Below the pieces are notes generated by a model. That model had not been told where the DNA came from. It did no database searches and was given only the letters and a program-made list of their open reading frames with translations. Positions 44,073 through 54,867 of a stretch of 64,000 nucleotides of DNA are shown piece after piece; within the stretch, counting starts at the first letter, position 1; every line of letters begins with the position of its first letter. Position numbers and translations under genes: made by a program. The stretch comes from Rattus norvegicus. Lineage: Eukaryota; Chordata; Mammalia; Rodentia; Muridae. The DNA lies in the NCBI RefSeq assembly GCF_036323735.1, contig NC_086034.1:30779939-30843938 (forward strand), read 5' to 3'.

Positions 44073-47000
44073 CTAATAGCCACTTATCAATGAGTGCATA
44101 CCATGTATGTCTTTCTGTGATTGGGTTAGCTCACTCAGGATGATATTTTCCAGTTCCAACCATTTGCCTACGAATTTCATAAACTCGTTGTTTTTGATAG
44201 CTGAGTAATATTCCATTGTGTAGATGTACCACATTTTCTGTATCCATTCCTCTGTTGAAGGGCATCTGGGTTCTTTCCATTTTCTGGCTATTATAAATAA
44301 GGCTGCGATGAACATAGTGGAGCACGTGTCTCTTTTATATGTTGAGGCATCTTTTGGGTATATGCCCAAGAGAGGTATAGCTGGATCCTCAGGCAGTTCA
44401 ATGTCCAATTTTCTGAGGAACCTCCAGACTGATTTCCAGAATGGTTTTACCAGTCTGCAATCCCACCAACAATGGAGGAGTGTTCCTCTTTCTCCACATC
44501 CTCGCCAGCATCTGCTGTCACCTGAGTTTTTGATCTTAGCCATTCTCACTGGTGTGAGGTGAGATCTCAGGGTTGTTTTGATTTGCATTTCCCTTATGAC
44601 TAAAGATGTTGAACATTTCTTTAGGTGTTTCTCAGCCATTCGGCATTCCTCAGCTGTGAATTTTTGTTTAGCTCTGAACCCCATTTTTTAATAGGGTTAT
44701 TTGTTTCCCTGCGGTCTAACTTCTTGAGTTCTTTGTATATTTTGGATATAAGGCCTCTATCTGTTGTAGGATTGGTAAAGATGTTTTCCCAATCTGTTGG
44801 TTGCCGTTTTGTCCTAACCACAGTGTCCTTTGCCTTACAGAAGCTTTGCAGTTTTATGAGATCCCATTTGTCGTTTCTTGATCTTAGAGCATAAGCCATT
44901 GGTGTTTTGTTCAGGAAATTTTCCAGTGCCTATGTGTTCCAGATGCTTCCCTAGTTTTTCTTCTATTAGTTTGAGTGTGTCTGGTTTGATGTGGAGGTCC
45001 TTGATCCACTTGGACTTAAGCTTTCTACAGGGTGATAAGCATGGATCGATCTGCATTCTTCTACATGTTGCCCTCCAGTTGAACCAGCACCATTTGCTGA
45101 AAATGCTATCTTTTATCCATTGGATGGTTTTGGCTCCATTGTCAAAAATCAAGTGACCATAGGTGTGTGGGTTCATTTCTGGGTCTTCAATTCTATTCCA
45201 TTAGTCTATCTGTCTGTCTCTGTACCAATACCATGCAGTTTTTATCATTATTGCTCTGTAATACTGCTTGAGTTCAGGGATAGTGATTCCCCCTGAAGTC
45301 CTTTTATTGTTGAGGATAGCTTTAGCTATCCTGGGTTTTTTGTTATTCCAGATGAATTTGCAAATTGTTCTGTCTAACTCTTTGAAGAATTGGATTGGTA
45401 TTTTGATGGGGATTGCATTGAATCTGTAGATTGCTTTTGGTAAAATGGCCATTTTTACTATATTAATCCTGCCAATCCATGAGCATGGGAGATCTTTACG
45501 TCTTCTGAGGTCTTCTTCAATTTCTTTCCTCAGTGTCTTGAAGTTCTTATTGTACAGATCTTTTACTTGCTTGGTTAAAGTCACACCGAGGTACTTTATA
45601 TTATTTGGGTCTATTATGAAGGGTGTCGTTTCCCTAATTTCTTTCTCGGCTTGTTTCTCTTTTGTATAGAGGAAGGCAACTGATTTATTTGAGTTAATTT
45701 TATACCCAGCCACTTTGCTGAAGTTGTTTATCAGCTTTAGTAGTTCTCTGGTGGAACTTTTGGGATCACTTAAATATACTATCATGTCATCTGCAAATAG
45801 TGATATTTTGACCTCTTCTTTTCCGATCTGTATCCCCTTGATCTCCTTTTGTTGTCTGATTGCTCTGGCTAGAACTTCAAGAACTATATTGAATAAGTAG
45901 GGAGAGAGTGGGCAGCCTTGTCTAGTCCCTGATTTTAGTGGGATTGCTTCAAGTTTCTCTCCATTTAGTTTAATGTTAGCAACTGGTTTGCTGTATATGG
46001 CTTTTACTATGTTTAGGTATGGGCCTTGAATTCCTATTCTTTCCAGGACTTTTATCATGAAGGGGTGTTGAATTTTGTCAAATGCTTTCTCAGCATCTAA
46101 TGAAATGATCATGTGGTTCTGTTCTTTCAGTTTGTTTATATAATGGATCACGTTGATGGTTTTCCGTATATTAAACCATCCCTGCATGCCTGGGATGAAG
46201 CCTACTTGATCATGGTGGATGATTGTTTTGATGTGCTCTTGTATTCGGTTTGCCAGAATTTTATTGAGTATTTTTGCGTCGATATTCATAAGGGAAATTG
46301 GTCTGAAGTTCTCTTTCTTTGTTGTGTCTTTGTGTGGTTTAGGTATAAGAGTAATTGTGGCTTCGTAGAAGGAATTCGGTAGGGCTCCATCTGTTTCAAT
46401 TTTGTGGAATAGTTTGGATAATATTGGTATGAGGTTTTTATGAAGGTTTGATAGAATTCTGCACTAAACCCCTCTGGACCTGGGCTCTTTTTGGTTGGGA
46501 GACCTTTAATGACTGCTTCTATTTCCTTAGGAGTTATGGGGTTGTTTAACTGGTTTATCTGTTCCTGATTTAACTTCGATACCTGGTATCTGTCTAGGAA
46601 ATTGTCCATTTCCTGAGGATTTTCAAATTTTGTTGAATATAGGTTTTTATAGTAAGATCTGATGGTTTTTTGAATTTCCTCTGAATCTGTAGTTATGTCT
46701 CCCTTTTCATTTCTGTTTTTGTTAATTTGGACGCACTCTCTGTGTCCTCTCGTTAGTCTGGCTAAGGGTTTATCTATCTTGTTGATTTTCTCAAAGAACC
46801 AACTTTTGGTTCTGTTGATTCTTTCTATGGTCCTTTTTGTTTCTACTTGGTTGATTTCAGCTCTGAGTTTGATTATTTCCTGCCTTCTACTCCTCCTGGG
46901 TGTATTTGCTTCTTTTTGTTCTAGAGCTTTTAGGTGTGCTGTCAAGCTGCTGACATATGCTCTTTCCTGTTTCTTTCTGCAGGCACTCAGCGCTATGAGT

Positions 47001-47888
47001 TTTCCTCTTAGCACAGCTTTCATTGTGTCCCATAAGTTTGGATATGTTGTATCTTCATTTTCATTAAATTCTAAAAAGTTTTTAATTTCTTTCTTTATTT
47101 CTTCCTTGACCAGGTTATCATTGAGTAGAGCAGTGTTCAATTTCCACGTATATGTGGGCATTCTTCCCTTATTGTTATTGAAGACCAGTTTTAGGCCGTG
47201 GTGGTCTGATAGCACGCATGGGATTATTTCTATCTTTCTGTACCTGTTGAGGCCCGTTTTTTGACCAATTATATGGTCAATTTTGGAGAAAGTACCATGA
47301 GGAGCTGAGAAGAAGGTATATCCTTTTGCTTTAGGATAGAATGTTCTATAAATATCCGTTAAGTCCATTTGGCTCATGACTTCTCTTAGTCTGTCGACAT
47401 CACTGTTTAATTTCTGTTTCCATGATCTGTCCATTGATGAGAGTGGGGTGTTGAAATCTCCCACTATTATTGTGTGAGGTGCAATGTGTGTTTTGAGCTT
47501 TTTCTTTTACGTATGTAGGTGCCCTTGTATTTGGGACATAGATATTTAGGATTGAGAGTTCATCTTGGTGGATTTTTCCTTTGATGAATATGAAGTGTCC
47601 TTCCTTATCTTTTTTGATGACTTTTAGTTGGAAATTGATTTTATTTGATATTAGAATGGCTACTCCAGCTTGCTTCTTCTGACCATTTGCTTGGAAAGTT
47701 GTTTTCCAGCCTTTCACTCTGAGGTAGTGTCTGTCTTTGTCTCTGAGGTGTGTTTCCTGTAGGCAGCAGAATGCAGGGTCCTCGTTGCGTATCCAGTTTG
47801 TTAATCTATGTCTTTTTATTGGGGAGTTGAGGCCATTGATATTGAGAGATATTAAGGAATAGTGATTATTGTTTCCCTTTATATTCAT
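44073..47888 (-). pseudogene. L1 ORF2 (endonuclease/reverse transcriptase), disrupted
   Basis: ORF2p would be about 1,272 residues. It begins MNIKGNNNHYSLISLNINGL at 47888 (endonuclease domain), carries the RT motif FADDMIVYL near 45790, and ends at LISGY then stop (44073). Breaks in order are a frameshift near 47500 (after YVKEK, inside the endonuclease), a frameshift near 46440 (after EFYQTF), an in-frame TAA at 45201-45203 (after RQID, probably from CAA), a frameshift near 44920, and another near 44665. The Cys-rich C-terminal region (SRCWRGCGERGTLLHCWWDC) is readable at 44.4-44.5 kb. Despite full length it cannot make active ORF2p. Most fragments stay close to consensus, so the breaks look recent. 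Confidence 0.95.
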
Positions 47889-47947
47889 ATTTGGATGTGA
47901 GGTTATGTTTGTGTGCTTTCATTCTCTTTGTTTTGTTGCCAAGACCA

Positions 47948-49090
47948 TTAGTTTCTTGCTTCTTCTAGGGTATAGCTTGGCTCCTTATGTTGGGCTTTAC
48001 CATTTATTATCCTTTGTAGTGCTGGATTTGTAGAAAGATATTGTGTAAATTTGGTTTTGTCATGGAATATCTTGGTTTCTCCATCAATGTTAATTGAGAG
48101 TTTTGCTGGATACAGTAACCTGGGCTGGCATTTGTGTTCTCTTAGGGTCTGTATGACATCAGTCCAGGATCTTCTGGCCTTCATAGTTTCTGGCGAGAAG
48201 TCTGGTGTGTTTCTGATAGGTCTCCCTTTATATGTTACTTGACCTTTTTCCCTTACTGCTTTTAATATTCTTTCTTTATTTTGTGCGTTTGGTGTTTTGA
48301 CAATTATGTGACGGGAGGTGTTTCTTTTCTGGTCCAATCTATTTGGAGTTCTGTAGGCTTCTTGTATGTCTATGGGTATCTCTTTTTTTAGGTTAGGGAA
48401 GTTTTCTTCTATGATTTTGTTGAAGATATTTACTGGTCCTTTGAGCTGGGAGTCTTCACTCTCTTCTATGCCTATTATCCTTAGGTTTGATCTTCTCATT
48501 GAGTCCTGGATTTCCTGTATGTTTTGGACCAGTAGCTTTTTCCGCTTTACATTATCTTTGACAGTTGAGTCAGTGATTTCTATGGAATCTTCTGCTCCTG
48601 AGATTCTCTCTTCCATCTCTTGTATTCTGTTGGTGAAGCTTGTATCTACAGCTCCTTGTCTCTTCTTTTGTTTTTCTATATCCAGGGTTGTTTCCATGTG
48701 TTCTTTATTGATTGCTTCTATTTCCATTTTTAATTCCTTCAACTGTTTGATTGTGTTTTCCTGGAATTCTTTCAGGGATTTTTGTGTCTCCTCTCTATGG
48801 GCTTCTACTTGTTTATTTATGTTTTCCTGGAATTCTTTCAGGGATTTTTGCGATTCTTTCAGGCATTTTTGCGATTCCTCTCTGTAGGCTTCTACTTCTT
48901 CTCTAAGGGAGTTCTTCATGTCTTTCTTGAAGTCCTCCAGCATCATGGTCAAAAATGATTTTGGAACTAGATCTTGCTTTTCTGTTGTGTTTGGATATTC
49001 CATGTTTGTTTTGATGGGAGAATTGGGCTCCGATGGTGCCATGTAGTCTTGGTTTCTGTTGCTTGGGTTCCTGCGCTTGCCTCTCGCCAT
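47948..49090 (-). CDS. L1 ORF1 protein (RNA-binding chaperone), intact
   Basis: An uninterrupted 380-codon frame starting MARGKRRNPSNRNQDYM, the standard L1 ORF1 start just after the 5'UTR. ORF1p forms trimers that coat L1 RNA in the cytoplasm and act as a nucleic-acid chaperone. Residues about 50-150 are a long coiled coil rich in KSLKEFQEN-type heptads, with a 22-residue unit present twice. Residues about 175-275 form the RRM (LRIIGIEESEDSQ, then AYRTPNRLDQKRNTSRHIIV), followed by the C-terminal domain (NTPDFSPETMKARRSW) to the end, EEARN. Length is normal to slightly long for rat. It is followed 59 bp later by ORF2, the usual dicistronic arrangement. Expression would need the 5'UTR promoter. 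Confidence 0.97.
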   Translation of the reverse strand: MARGKRRNPSNRNQDYMAPSEPNSPIKTNMEYPNTTEKQDLVPKSFLTMMLEDFKKDMKNSLREEVEAYREESQKCLKESQKSLKEFQENINKQVEAHREETQKSLKEFQENTIKQLKELKMEIEAINKEHMETTLDIEKQKKRQGAVDTSFTNRIQEMEERISGAEDSIEITDSTVKDNVKRKKLLVQNIQEIQDSMRRSNLRIIGIEESEDSQLKGPVNIFNKIIEENFPNLKKEIPIDIQEAYRTPNRLDQKRNTSRHIIVKTPNAQNKERILKAVREKGQVTYKGRPIRNTPDFSPETMKARRSWTDVIQTLREHKCQPRLLYPAKLSINIDGETKIFHDKTKFTQYLSTNPALQRIINGKAQHKEPSYTLEEARN

Positions 49091-50429
49091 CAGATTATCT
49101 CTAGTTTTACTTTGTTCTGCTATTTCTGACAGTGGCTAGACTGTCCTATAAGCCTGTGTGTCAGGAGTGCTGTAGATCTGTTTTCCTCTCTTTCAGTCAG
49201 TTATGGGGACAGAGTGTTCTGCTTTCGGGCGTGTAGTTTTTCCTCTCTACAGGTCTTCAGCTGTTCCTGTGGGCCTGTGTCTTGAGTTCACCAGGCAGCT
49301 TTCTTGCAGCAGAAAATTTGGTCTTACCTGTGGTCCCGAGGCTCAGGTTCGCTCGTGGGGTGCTGCCCAGGGGCTCTCTGCAGTGGCAGCAACCAGGAAG
49401 ACCTGTGCCGCCCCTTCCGGGAGCTTCAGAGCACCAGGGTTCCAGATGGTCTTTGGCTTTTTCCTCTGGCATCCGAGATGTGTGTGCAGGGAGCAGTCTC
49501 TTCTGGTTTCCCAGGCTTGTCTGCCTCTCTGAAGGTTTAGCTCTCCCTCCTAAGGGATTTGGGTGCAGAGAACTGTTTATCCGGTCTGTTTCTATCAGGT
49601 TCCAGCGGTGTCTCAGGCAGGGGTCCTGCCGCTCCTGGGCCCTCCCCCACGGGAGCCCAGAGGCCTTATACAGTTTCCTCTTGGGCCAGGGATGTGGGCA
49701 GGGGTGAGCAGTGTTGGTGGTCTATTCCGCTCTGCAGCCTCAGGAGTGCCCACCTGACCAGGCGGTTGGGTTTCTCTCTCACGGGGTCTGGGAGCAGAGA
49801 GCTGCTGCGGGCTGGGATCCTGCGGGTGTGGGACTTCCGGTAAACACAGAACGTGCCCGGTCCTAGAGAAATTCTGCTTCCGTGTGTCCCAAGCTCACCA
49901 GGCAGCTTTCTTGCAGCAGAAAATTTGGTCTTACCTGTCGTCCCGAGGCTCAGGTTCGCTTGTGGGGTGCTGCCCAGGGGCTCTCTGCAGCGGCAGCAAC
50001 CAGGAAGACCTGTGCAGCCCCTTCCGGGAGCTTCAGAGCACCAGGGTTCCAGATGGTCTTTGGCTTTTTCCTCTGGCGTCCGAGATGTGTGTGCAGGGAG
50101 CAGTCTCTTCTGGTTTCCCAGGCTTGTCTGCCTCTCTGAAGGTTTAGCTCTCCCTCCCACGGGATTTGGGTGCAGAGAACTGTTTATCCGGTCTGTTTCT
50201 ATCAGGTTCCAGCGTTGTCTCAGGCAGGGGTTCTGCCGCTCCTGGGCCCTCCCCCACGGGAGCCCAGAGGCCTTACACAGTTTCCTCTTGGGCCAGGGAT
50301 GTGGGCAGGGGTGAGCAGTGTTGGTGGTCTATTCCGCTCTGCAGCCTCAGGAGTGCCCACCTGACCAGGCGGTTGGGTCTCTCTCTCACCGGGTCTGGGA
50401 GCAGAGAGCTGCTGCGGGCCGGGATCTGC
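49091..50429 (-). promoter_or_regulatory. L1 5'UTR promoter with tandem 607-bp monomers
   Basis: The sequence at 49561 ('gggtgcagagaactg') recurs at 50168, an offset of 607 bp, and near-identity spans from about 49275 to 50429. That gives about 1.9 monomer copies upstream of ORF1. The region is GC-rich and CpG-containing. Monomers carry internal promoter activity in rodent L1s. The outermost monomer is incomplete at the insertion's 5' end. A third monomer fragment sits in the extra 3' segment at 42890-43299. Confidence 0.92.
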
Positions 50430-50702
50430 CAGGAAAGAATTTTTAAAGATAAATGTATTTATGTGCTGCTTGGCATAATTTTTTGCTTGGTTTTTGTTTG
50501 GGGCTTTGATTTTGAGTATATTAGATTTGGTTTTGTTTATTTTCATGTTATTTGCCTTTGTTATTGTTTTTCATAATTTGCTAAGATACTGACTATGTTT
50601 TAGAGACCCTTTTGAGAAAAATGTACTTTTTGTGAATACAAAAGCAATTTCCAACTCTTAAAAAATATAACACAAATAAAACAAATGTATTTTATATAAG
50701 TG

Positions 50703-50920
50703 TGTTTTGTGTGTGTGTATGTGTGATTTTATATAAGTTTGTGTGTGTCTGTGTGTGCGTGTGTCTGTGTGTTATTTTTATATGAGTGTGTGTGTGTGTG
50801 TGTGTGTGTTATGTGTTGATTTACAGAGAAGTCTGCGGAAGGTTTGTGATCCTTGAGTTAGACTTACAGGCAATTGTGAGTTGCCTGACATGGATGCTGG
50901 AAACTAACATCTGGTTTGAC
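50703..50920 (-). mobile_element. (TG)n-rich region and B3 SINE fragment, antisense
   Basis: 50703-50810 is interrupted TG repeat. 50825-50920 ('ggtttgtgatccttgagtta', 'ggcaattgtgagttgcctga', 'catggatgctggaaactaac') is reverse-complement B3. The pairing of (TG)n with the SINE 3' end is as at 20.65 kb. Confidence 0.6.
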
Positions 50921-50984
50921 TTTATTTTATAAATCGTAAGTACATATAAAAGTATGAGTAATTTTTTATGTTGTCATGAAACTC

Positions 50985-51180
50985 TTTCTAGAACTAGAGA
51001 GATGGTTTGGCAGCTAAGAACACATTGTGCTCTTGCAGAGGATTCAAGTTCAATCCCCAACACCCACATTTCCACCAAAAGCCCTCTGCACATCCAGTGT
51101 CTTCCACACCTCCTTCTGGCCTCTGTCATTGTGCACAGATGGTCATGTAGATACATGTAGGCAGACATTTGTCATAGAAA
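50985..51180 (+). mobile_element. B3 SINE
   Basis: 'actagagagatggtttggca', 'gctaagaacacattgtgctc', 'ttgcagaggattcaagttca', 'tccttctggcctctgtc' and 'cagatggtcatgtagataca' follow B3 order over almost the full length. A and B box regions are visible. Confidence 0.8.
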
Positions 51181-51589
51181 TATAAAGCAAACATGTAAAT
51201 CTTATATTATGTTTTTCCCATCTTAAGCAAGAAAATGTAATATACTTGATGTGAATTAAATACAAAAGTTGAGTTGTGACAGAATCAAAATAAATTGATA
51301 GAATAAAGAAACAACGTATTTGTGGATGTGAATCACAGACAGCATATTAGAATCTTCTTCTTGAGGAAATATTAATGATGTTAGTATTCATTTGTGCTTT
51401 CTTTATAGTTACTAGTATCTGTACACATCATATGTTTGACTTTATGGTCCTGAGTCTACTTTTATGAAGGTAAAATATGACTTAAATGTCGCATAGAGTG
51501 TTCTCACGTAAATCACAGAATTTTTTTTATCAATTTTAACTACACAACTATTTATGGAAACAGAAATTTCTGAGTTCCTTTATTGAAGA
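51181..51589. other. Unassigned
   Basis: AT-rich with no recognised element. Confidence 0.4.
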
Positions 51590-52010
51590 TTTCACAATAT
51601 TAGTTCTAGTAATGTAGACACATGCTTTCTTTCCTCCTTCTCCTCAGTATCTATCCTTGCAAATGTACTAGTAACTACCATCCACGAATGAACAACAGGA
51701 CCATTCCCCAGTCTCTGCTTCATCTTTGTCCCTAAATGCCTTGTAGAGAGGAAAGATTTTGGGTCAAAAGCTTTGTAGGTGGATTGGTGTCCTGTGTGAT
51801 TGCTGCAGGCAGCCACTTCAGATTCCACATCCTCATTGCTAAGAGTCTCAGCTAAAGTCACCCTAAACACTCCTGGGAGCCTCCCTGATCCCATGTCTGT
51901 GGCAAGTCCTAGAGATGCCCTCCACACTCCACCCCACCAGCTCACAATTTCCATTTATTCTTCTACCCCTCTGGCCCTCTCTCCTCTCTCTTGCCTGTGA
52001 AGGAATATGA
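51590..52010 (-). mobile_element. Lx-type L1 3'UTR fragment, antisense
   Basis: Its reverse complement shares 'gactttagctgagactctta', 'gcaatgaggatgtgga' and 'ggcatctctaggacttgcca' with the sense Lx at 56.62-56.76 kb ('gactttagctgaaactccta', 'ggcatctccaggacttacct'). The 120-codon minus frame is only this UTR. Confidence 0.75.
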
Positions 52011-52610
52011 AGAGAATGGAGAATGGCATTAGTTGTCTTTCTATGTTACTCTCTACCTGATTTTATAAGATAGGTTTCCTTATGGAACTTAATGTTTCTT
52101 GTTTGTGGTGGAATGGGCAGCCAATATGATTCTAGTATCCCCTTTTCTCTACTTCCAAGACTGGAGTATGTCCAAGTTCTTTTTTGTGTTGGGTATTTGA
52201 ACTCAAATACTTGTACTGTGTTTGTGTATCCATCACTCTTACCCCGTGAATCATAGCTTCCATTCTTGAATGCTAAGTGAATATTTCTCAGTCCAGTGAG
52301 AATTTCTTAGTTACTTTTCATGCTTATCTAATCATACACCTGACAAGAAACTTAAAAGGAGAAATACGTTTTGTTTCATAATTTAAAAGGACCCAGGTTG
52401 TTTGTTCCCAGGCTCTTGAGGATCATATTAAACAGTGAAAATGTTTTGGATAACAACTAATCATATAAATGTAGAGAAGGACTCAATAAGGGCAGTGGCA
52501 TCACTCTGTGGATTTCTTGTCCTTTTTATTTCATTCTATACAGACCCACAACCCCTAGGGGTCACATCACTCACATTCATGGTAATTATTTTTAGCCTTG
52601 CATAAATCAC
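52011..52610. other. Unassigned; possible old repeat at about 52320-52420
   Basis: 52320-52420 ('acctgacaagaaacttaaaa', 'ggagaaatacgttttg') may be a trace of the family at 29.3 kb. The rest is unrecognised. Confidence 0.3.
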
Positions 52611-52885
52611 TTTATAAAGATGCTCAGAGTGGGACCCATGGCTGCAGCTACATTTGTAGCAGAGGATGGCATTGTCTGGCCTCAATAGGAAGAGAAGCCT
52701 TTGGTCTAATGAAGACTTGATTCCCCAGTGTAGGGGATTGCCGGAGAGTTTGGATGGGAGTACATAGGTGGGAAGGGGAGTATAGTCATGGAAGCAGGGG
52801 GAGAGGGCCTGGGAGAGAGGGGGAGCTGGGAGAGGGGATAACATATTAAATGTAAATACATAAACCATCCAATAAAAATCAGTTT
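52611..52885 (+). mobile_element. 5'-truncated L1 3'UTR
   Basis: 'cccatggctgcagctacatt', 'tgtagcagaggatggcattg', 'ccccagtgtaggggattgcc', a G-rich tract, and the end 'attaaatgtaaatacataaa' with 'ccaataaaaatc'. This is a recognisable L1 3' terminus. No firm TSD was found. Confidence 0.88.
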
Positions 52886-54430
52886 CTTTAAAAAAAGAGA
52901 GATCCTCTTTTTGATATTACTAGAAGTGTTTTAATATCCTATGTGATTCCGAATCGAGTCAATTTGACCATGGAGAATATCTGTCACAGGTAATACAGGG
53001 TGTGCAGAAAATCTAAGACTGTTAATCTCAGACTAACCTGAATCAAAGTATATGATAAAAGCAGTAAGTTGTATTATTAACATGCATTATATAACATATT
53101 ATATAAATATTCTGAAAAGTACATAGGAAGAAAGAATTTCCAAGGAATATAAGAATTAATGAAGAATTAAAAAGGAGTCATAATGCAAGTTATAAGGAAA
53201 TCAGATCTACTACCTAAACATTAGTGTTATGTTTTTATTTGAAGGTTTATTTTCAAAATCAAATTTTCTAAAAGAGTTACTAGGCAATTTTTTAATAAAA
53301 TGAACCAAATTAGATAAAAGGCAACTAAACGTTATAAATTATAATTATAATGTTCAAGGTTGTCAAAATCATATTTAAAATTTTCTCATTTATACGCTGA
53401 TAAATAATTATGAAATCAATCGAAATTACATTTATTTTTGTCTTGGATTCTAAAAATGTCTCCATTAGGGAAGGAAGATGTATTCTAGCGTGACTAAATG
53501 TTCTCACAGAGGTAGATGCCACTCAGTGAGCTCATCAGTCTAAAGCAGGAAACATTATTTTCAAAATGGTTTGTCAGTAAGTAACTGACAGAATCAAAGA
53601 GTCAACAGACATTGAAAAAGTAGAAAGCATGACGTTAATGAGTCACTTTGTCTGAACTCAGGAGTCTTGTAGCATTTGTCTACTCAGAGACTTATAGCTA
53701 ACATATATTTGGTCAGGAGAAGAGGGGATAAGGACAGGGGGTAAATAAACTTTAAGACATACTCTAGCTAAGATAAAAGTGGGTCTATTTTGTGGTTGTT
53801 TCTATCAACTATTGCAATGTATAGGCTGTATTTCTTAGGGCCAAAGACAATTGCATCATGATGGGTATAAGCCTACTTGCTTGTTTTCAAATAGAGACCC
53901 CAACCTCAACTGTAGCATACAAAAAGCCAAGAAACAAACAAACAAACAAAAACCCCACAAAAATTCTATAGACAATGATTAGACAGAGAAAAATAGTTAA
54001 AGAAACTCATTATCAGCAAACTTATCAGCAAATTGTCATTAGTTTCCCAATTTACTTTTACTTTTTGAGAGAACTATGTTGAATGCTTTGATCCAGCATT
54101 TTCATTCAAATGCAAATATCTCATAGTATAAGCATCAAGAATAAATGATCTATAAATAGAGTCTGTGCAAACAATGTATGTCTTAAGGAAAAAATATCAA
54201 AAAGCAATTCTTCATAGTTTGTCGAAGTTAATAGCTGCTATTCAGGTAGCGGATCCTAATAATCCTTATGGCAGATTACTAGACTTGGTGGAGGTAGTAT
54301 ATGATAAATGACATTATAGAACTAACCTTTACCATAGAGCAAAGCTCTTTCAATTGTATATTTTAATTATACCAATAAGAACTGAGCTTTAATTCTCTTA
54401 ACACTAAGTTTTATCATACTTTATAGGGTT
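52886..54430. other. Unassigned AT-rich sequence
   Basis: A short (AAAC)n run lies at about 53934-53952. Nothing else was recognised. Confidence 0.4.
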
Positions 54431-54540
54431 TATTTTTTGAAACGTGGAGCCTAAGCTGGCCTCAAACTTGCTGTGTCAGGAAATGACTTTGAGCTCCATA
54501 TGCAAGGACCACAGTGTAAGAAGCACTGCCAGCTGGGATA
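54431..54540 (-). mobile_element. Diverged B1-like fragment, antisense
   Basis: 'gtggagcctaagctggcctc' and 'aaacttgctgtgtcaggaaa' resemble reverse-complement B1, weaker than the copy that follows. Confidence 0.4.
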
Positions 54541-54600
54541 CAATATGCTTTGGGGAATGGGCTGGATCTTCTTTTTTATTTCCTTGTGATTATTTATTGA

Positions 54601-54715
54601 TGAGACAGGGTCTTGGAACTTTTTATGCAGTTCAAGCTGGCCTCAAACTCATAGAGATCCTCCTACTTCTGCCTCCAGAGAGTGAGGATTAAAGATATTC
54701 CTCACTATGCCCAGT
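54601..54715 (-). mobile_element. B1 SINE, antisense
   Basis: 'tgagacagggtcttggaact', 'ttcaagctggcctcaaactc', 'atagagatcctcctacttct' and 'gaggattaaagatattcctc' read as the reverse complement of B1 from tail to left end. Confidence 0.85.
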
Positions 54716-54727
54716 GGTAGATTTCTT

Positions 54728-54729
54728 TT

Positions 54730-54764
<35 letters not shown>

Positions 54765-54855
54765 TTTGGTTCTTTTTTTTCGGAGCTGGGGACCGAACCC
54801 AGGGCCTTGTGCTTCCTAGGTAAGCGCTCTACCACTGAGCTAAATCCCCAGCCCC
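54728..54855 (-). mobile_element. ID SINE, antisense, with TSD
   Basis: The body at 54781-54855 is the reverse complement of the BC1/tRNA-Ala-derived ID element, with A box (GCTCAGTGGTAGAGCG) and B box (GGTTCGGTCC) both intact. The tail, read antisense, is oligo-A followed by (TAAA)n, 54728-54780. The TSD GGTAGATTTCTT is at 54716-54727 and 54856-54867. The rat genome is especially rich in such elements. Confidence 0.96.
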
Positions 54856-54867
54856 GGTAGATTTCTT

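Larger units (their letters stand above)
42836..50429 (-). mobile_element. Near full-length rat LINE-1 with extra chimeric 3' segment
   Basis: One insertion of 7,594 bp bounded by an identical 15-bp TSD. In L1 orientation (minus): 5'UTR with a 607-bp tandem monomer, ORF1, a short spacer, ORF2, a 3'UTR with G-rich tract, poly-A, then about 490 bp of extra sequence that itself ends in an L1 3' terminus and A tail. LINE-1 moves by target-primed reverse transcription using its ORF1 RNA-binding protein and ORF2 endonuclease/reverse transcriptase. The identical TSD and intact ORF1 point to a fairly recent insertion. ORF2 is broken, so this copy is not autonomous. Confidence 0.96.

Noticed and set aside
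48366..48887. 173-codon plus-strand frame
   Set aside because: It is antisense to L1 ORF1 and has no independent support. The same applies to the 189-codon plus frame at 46695-47264, antisense to ORF2.
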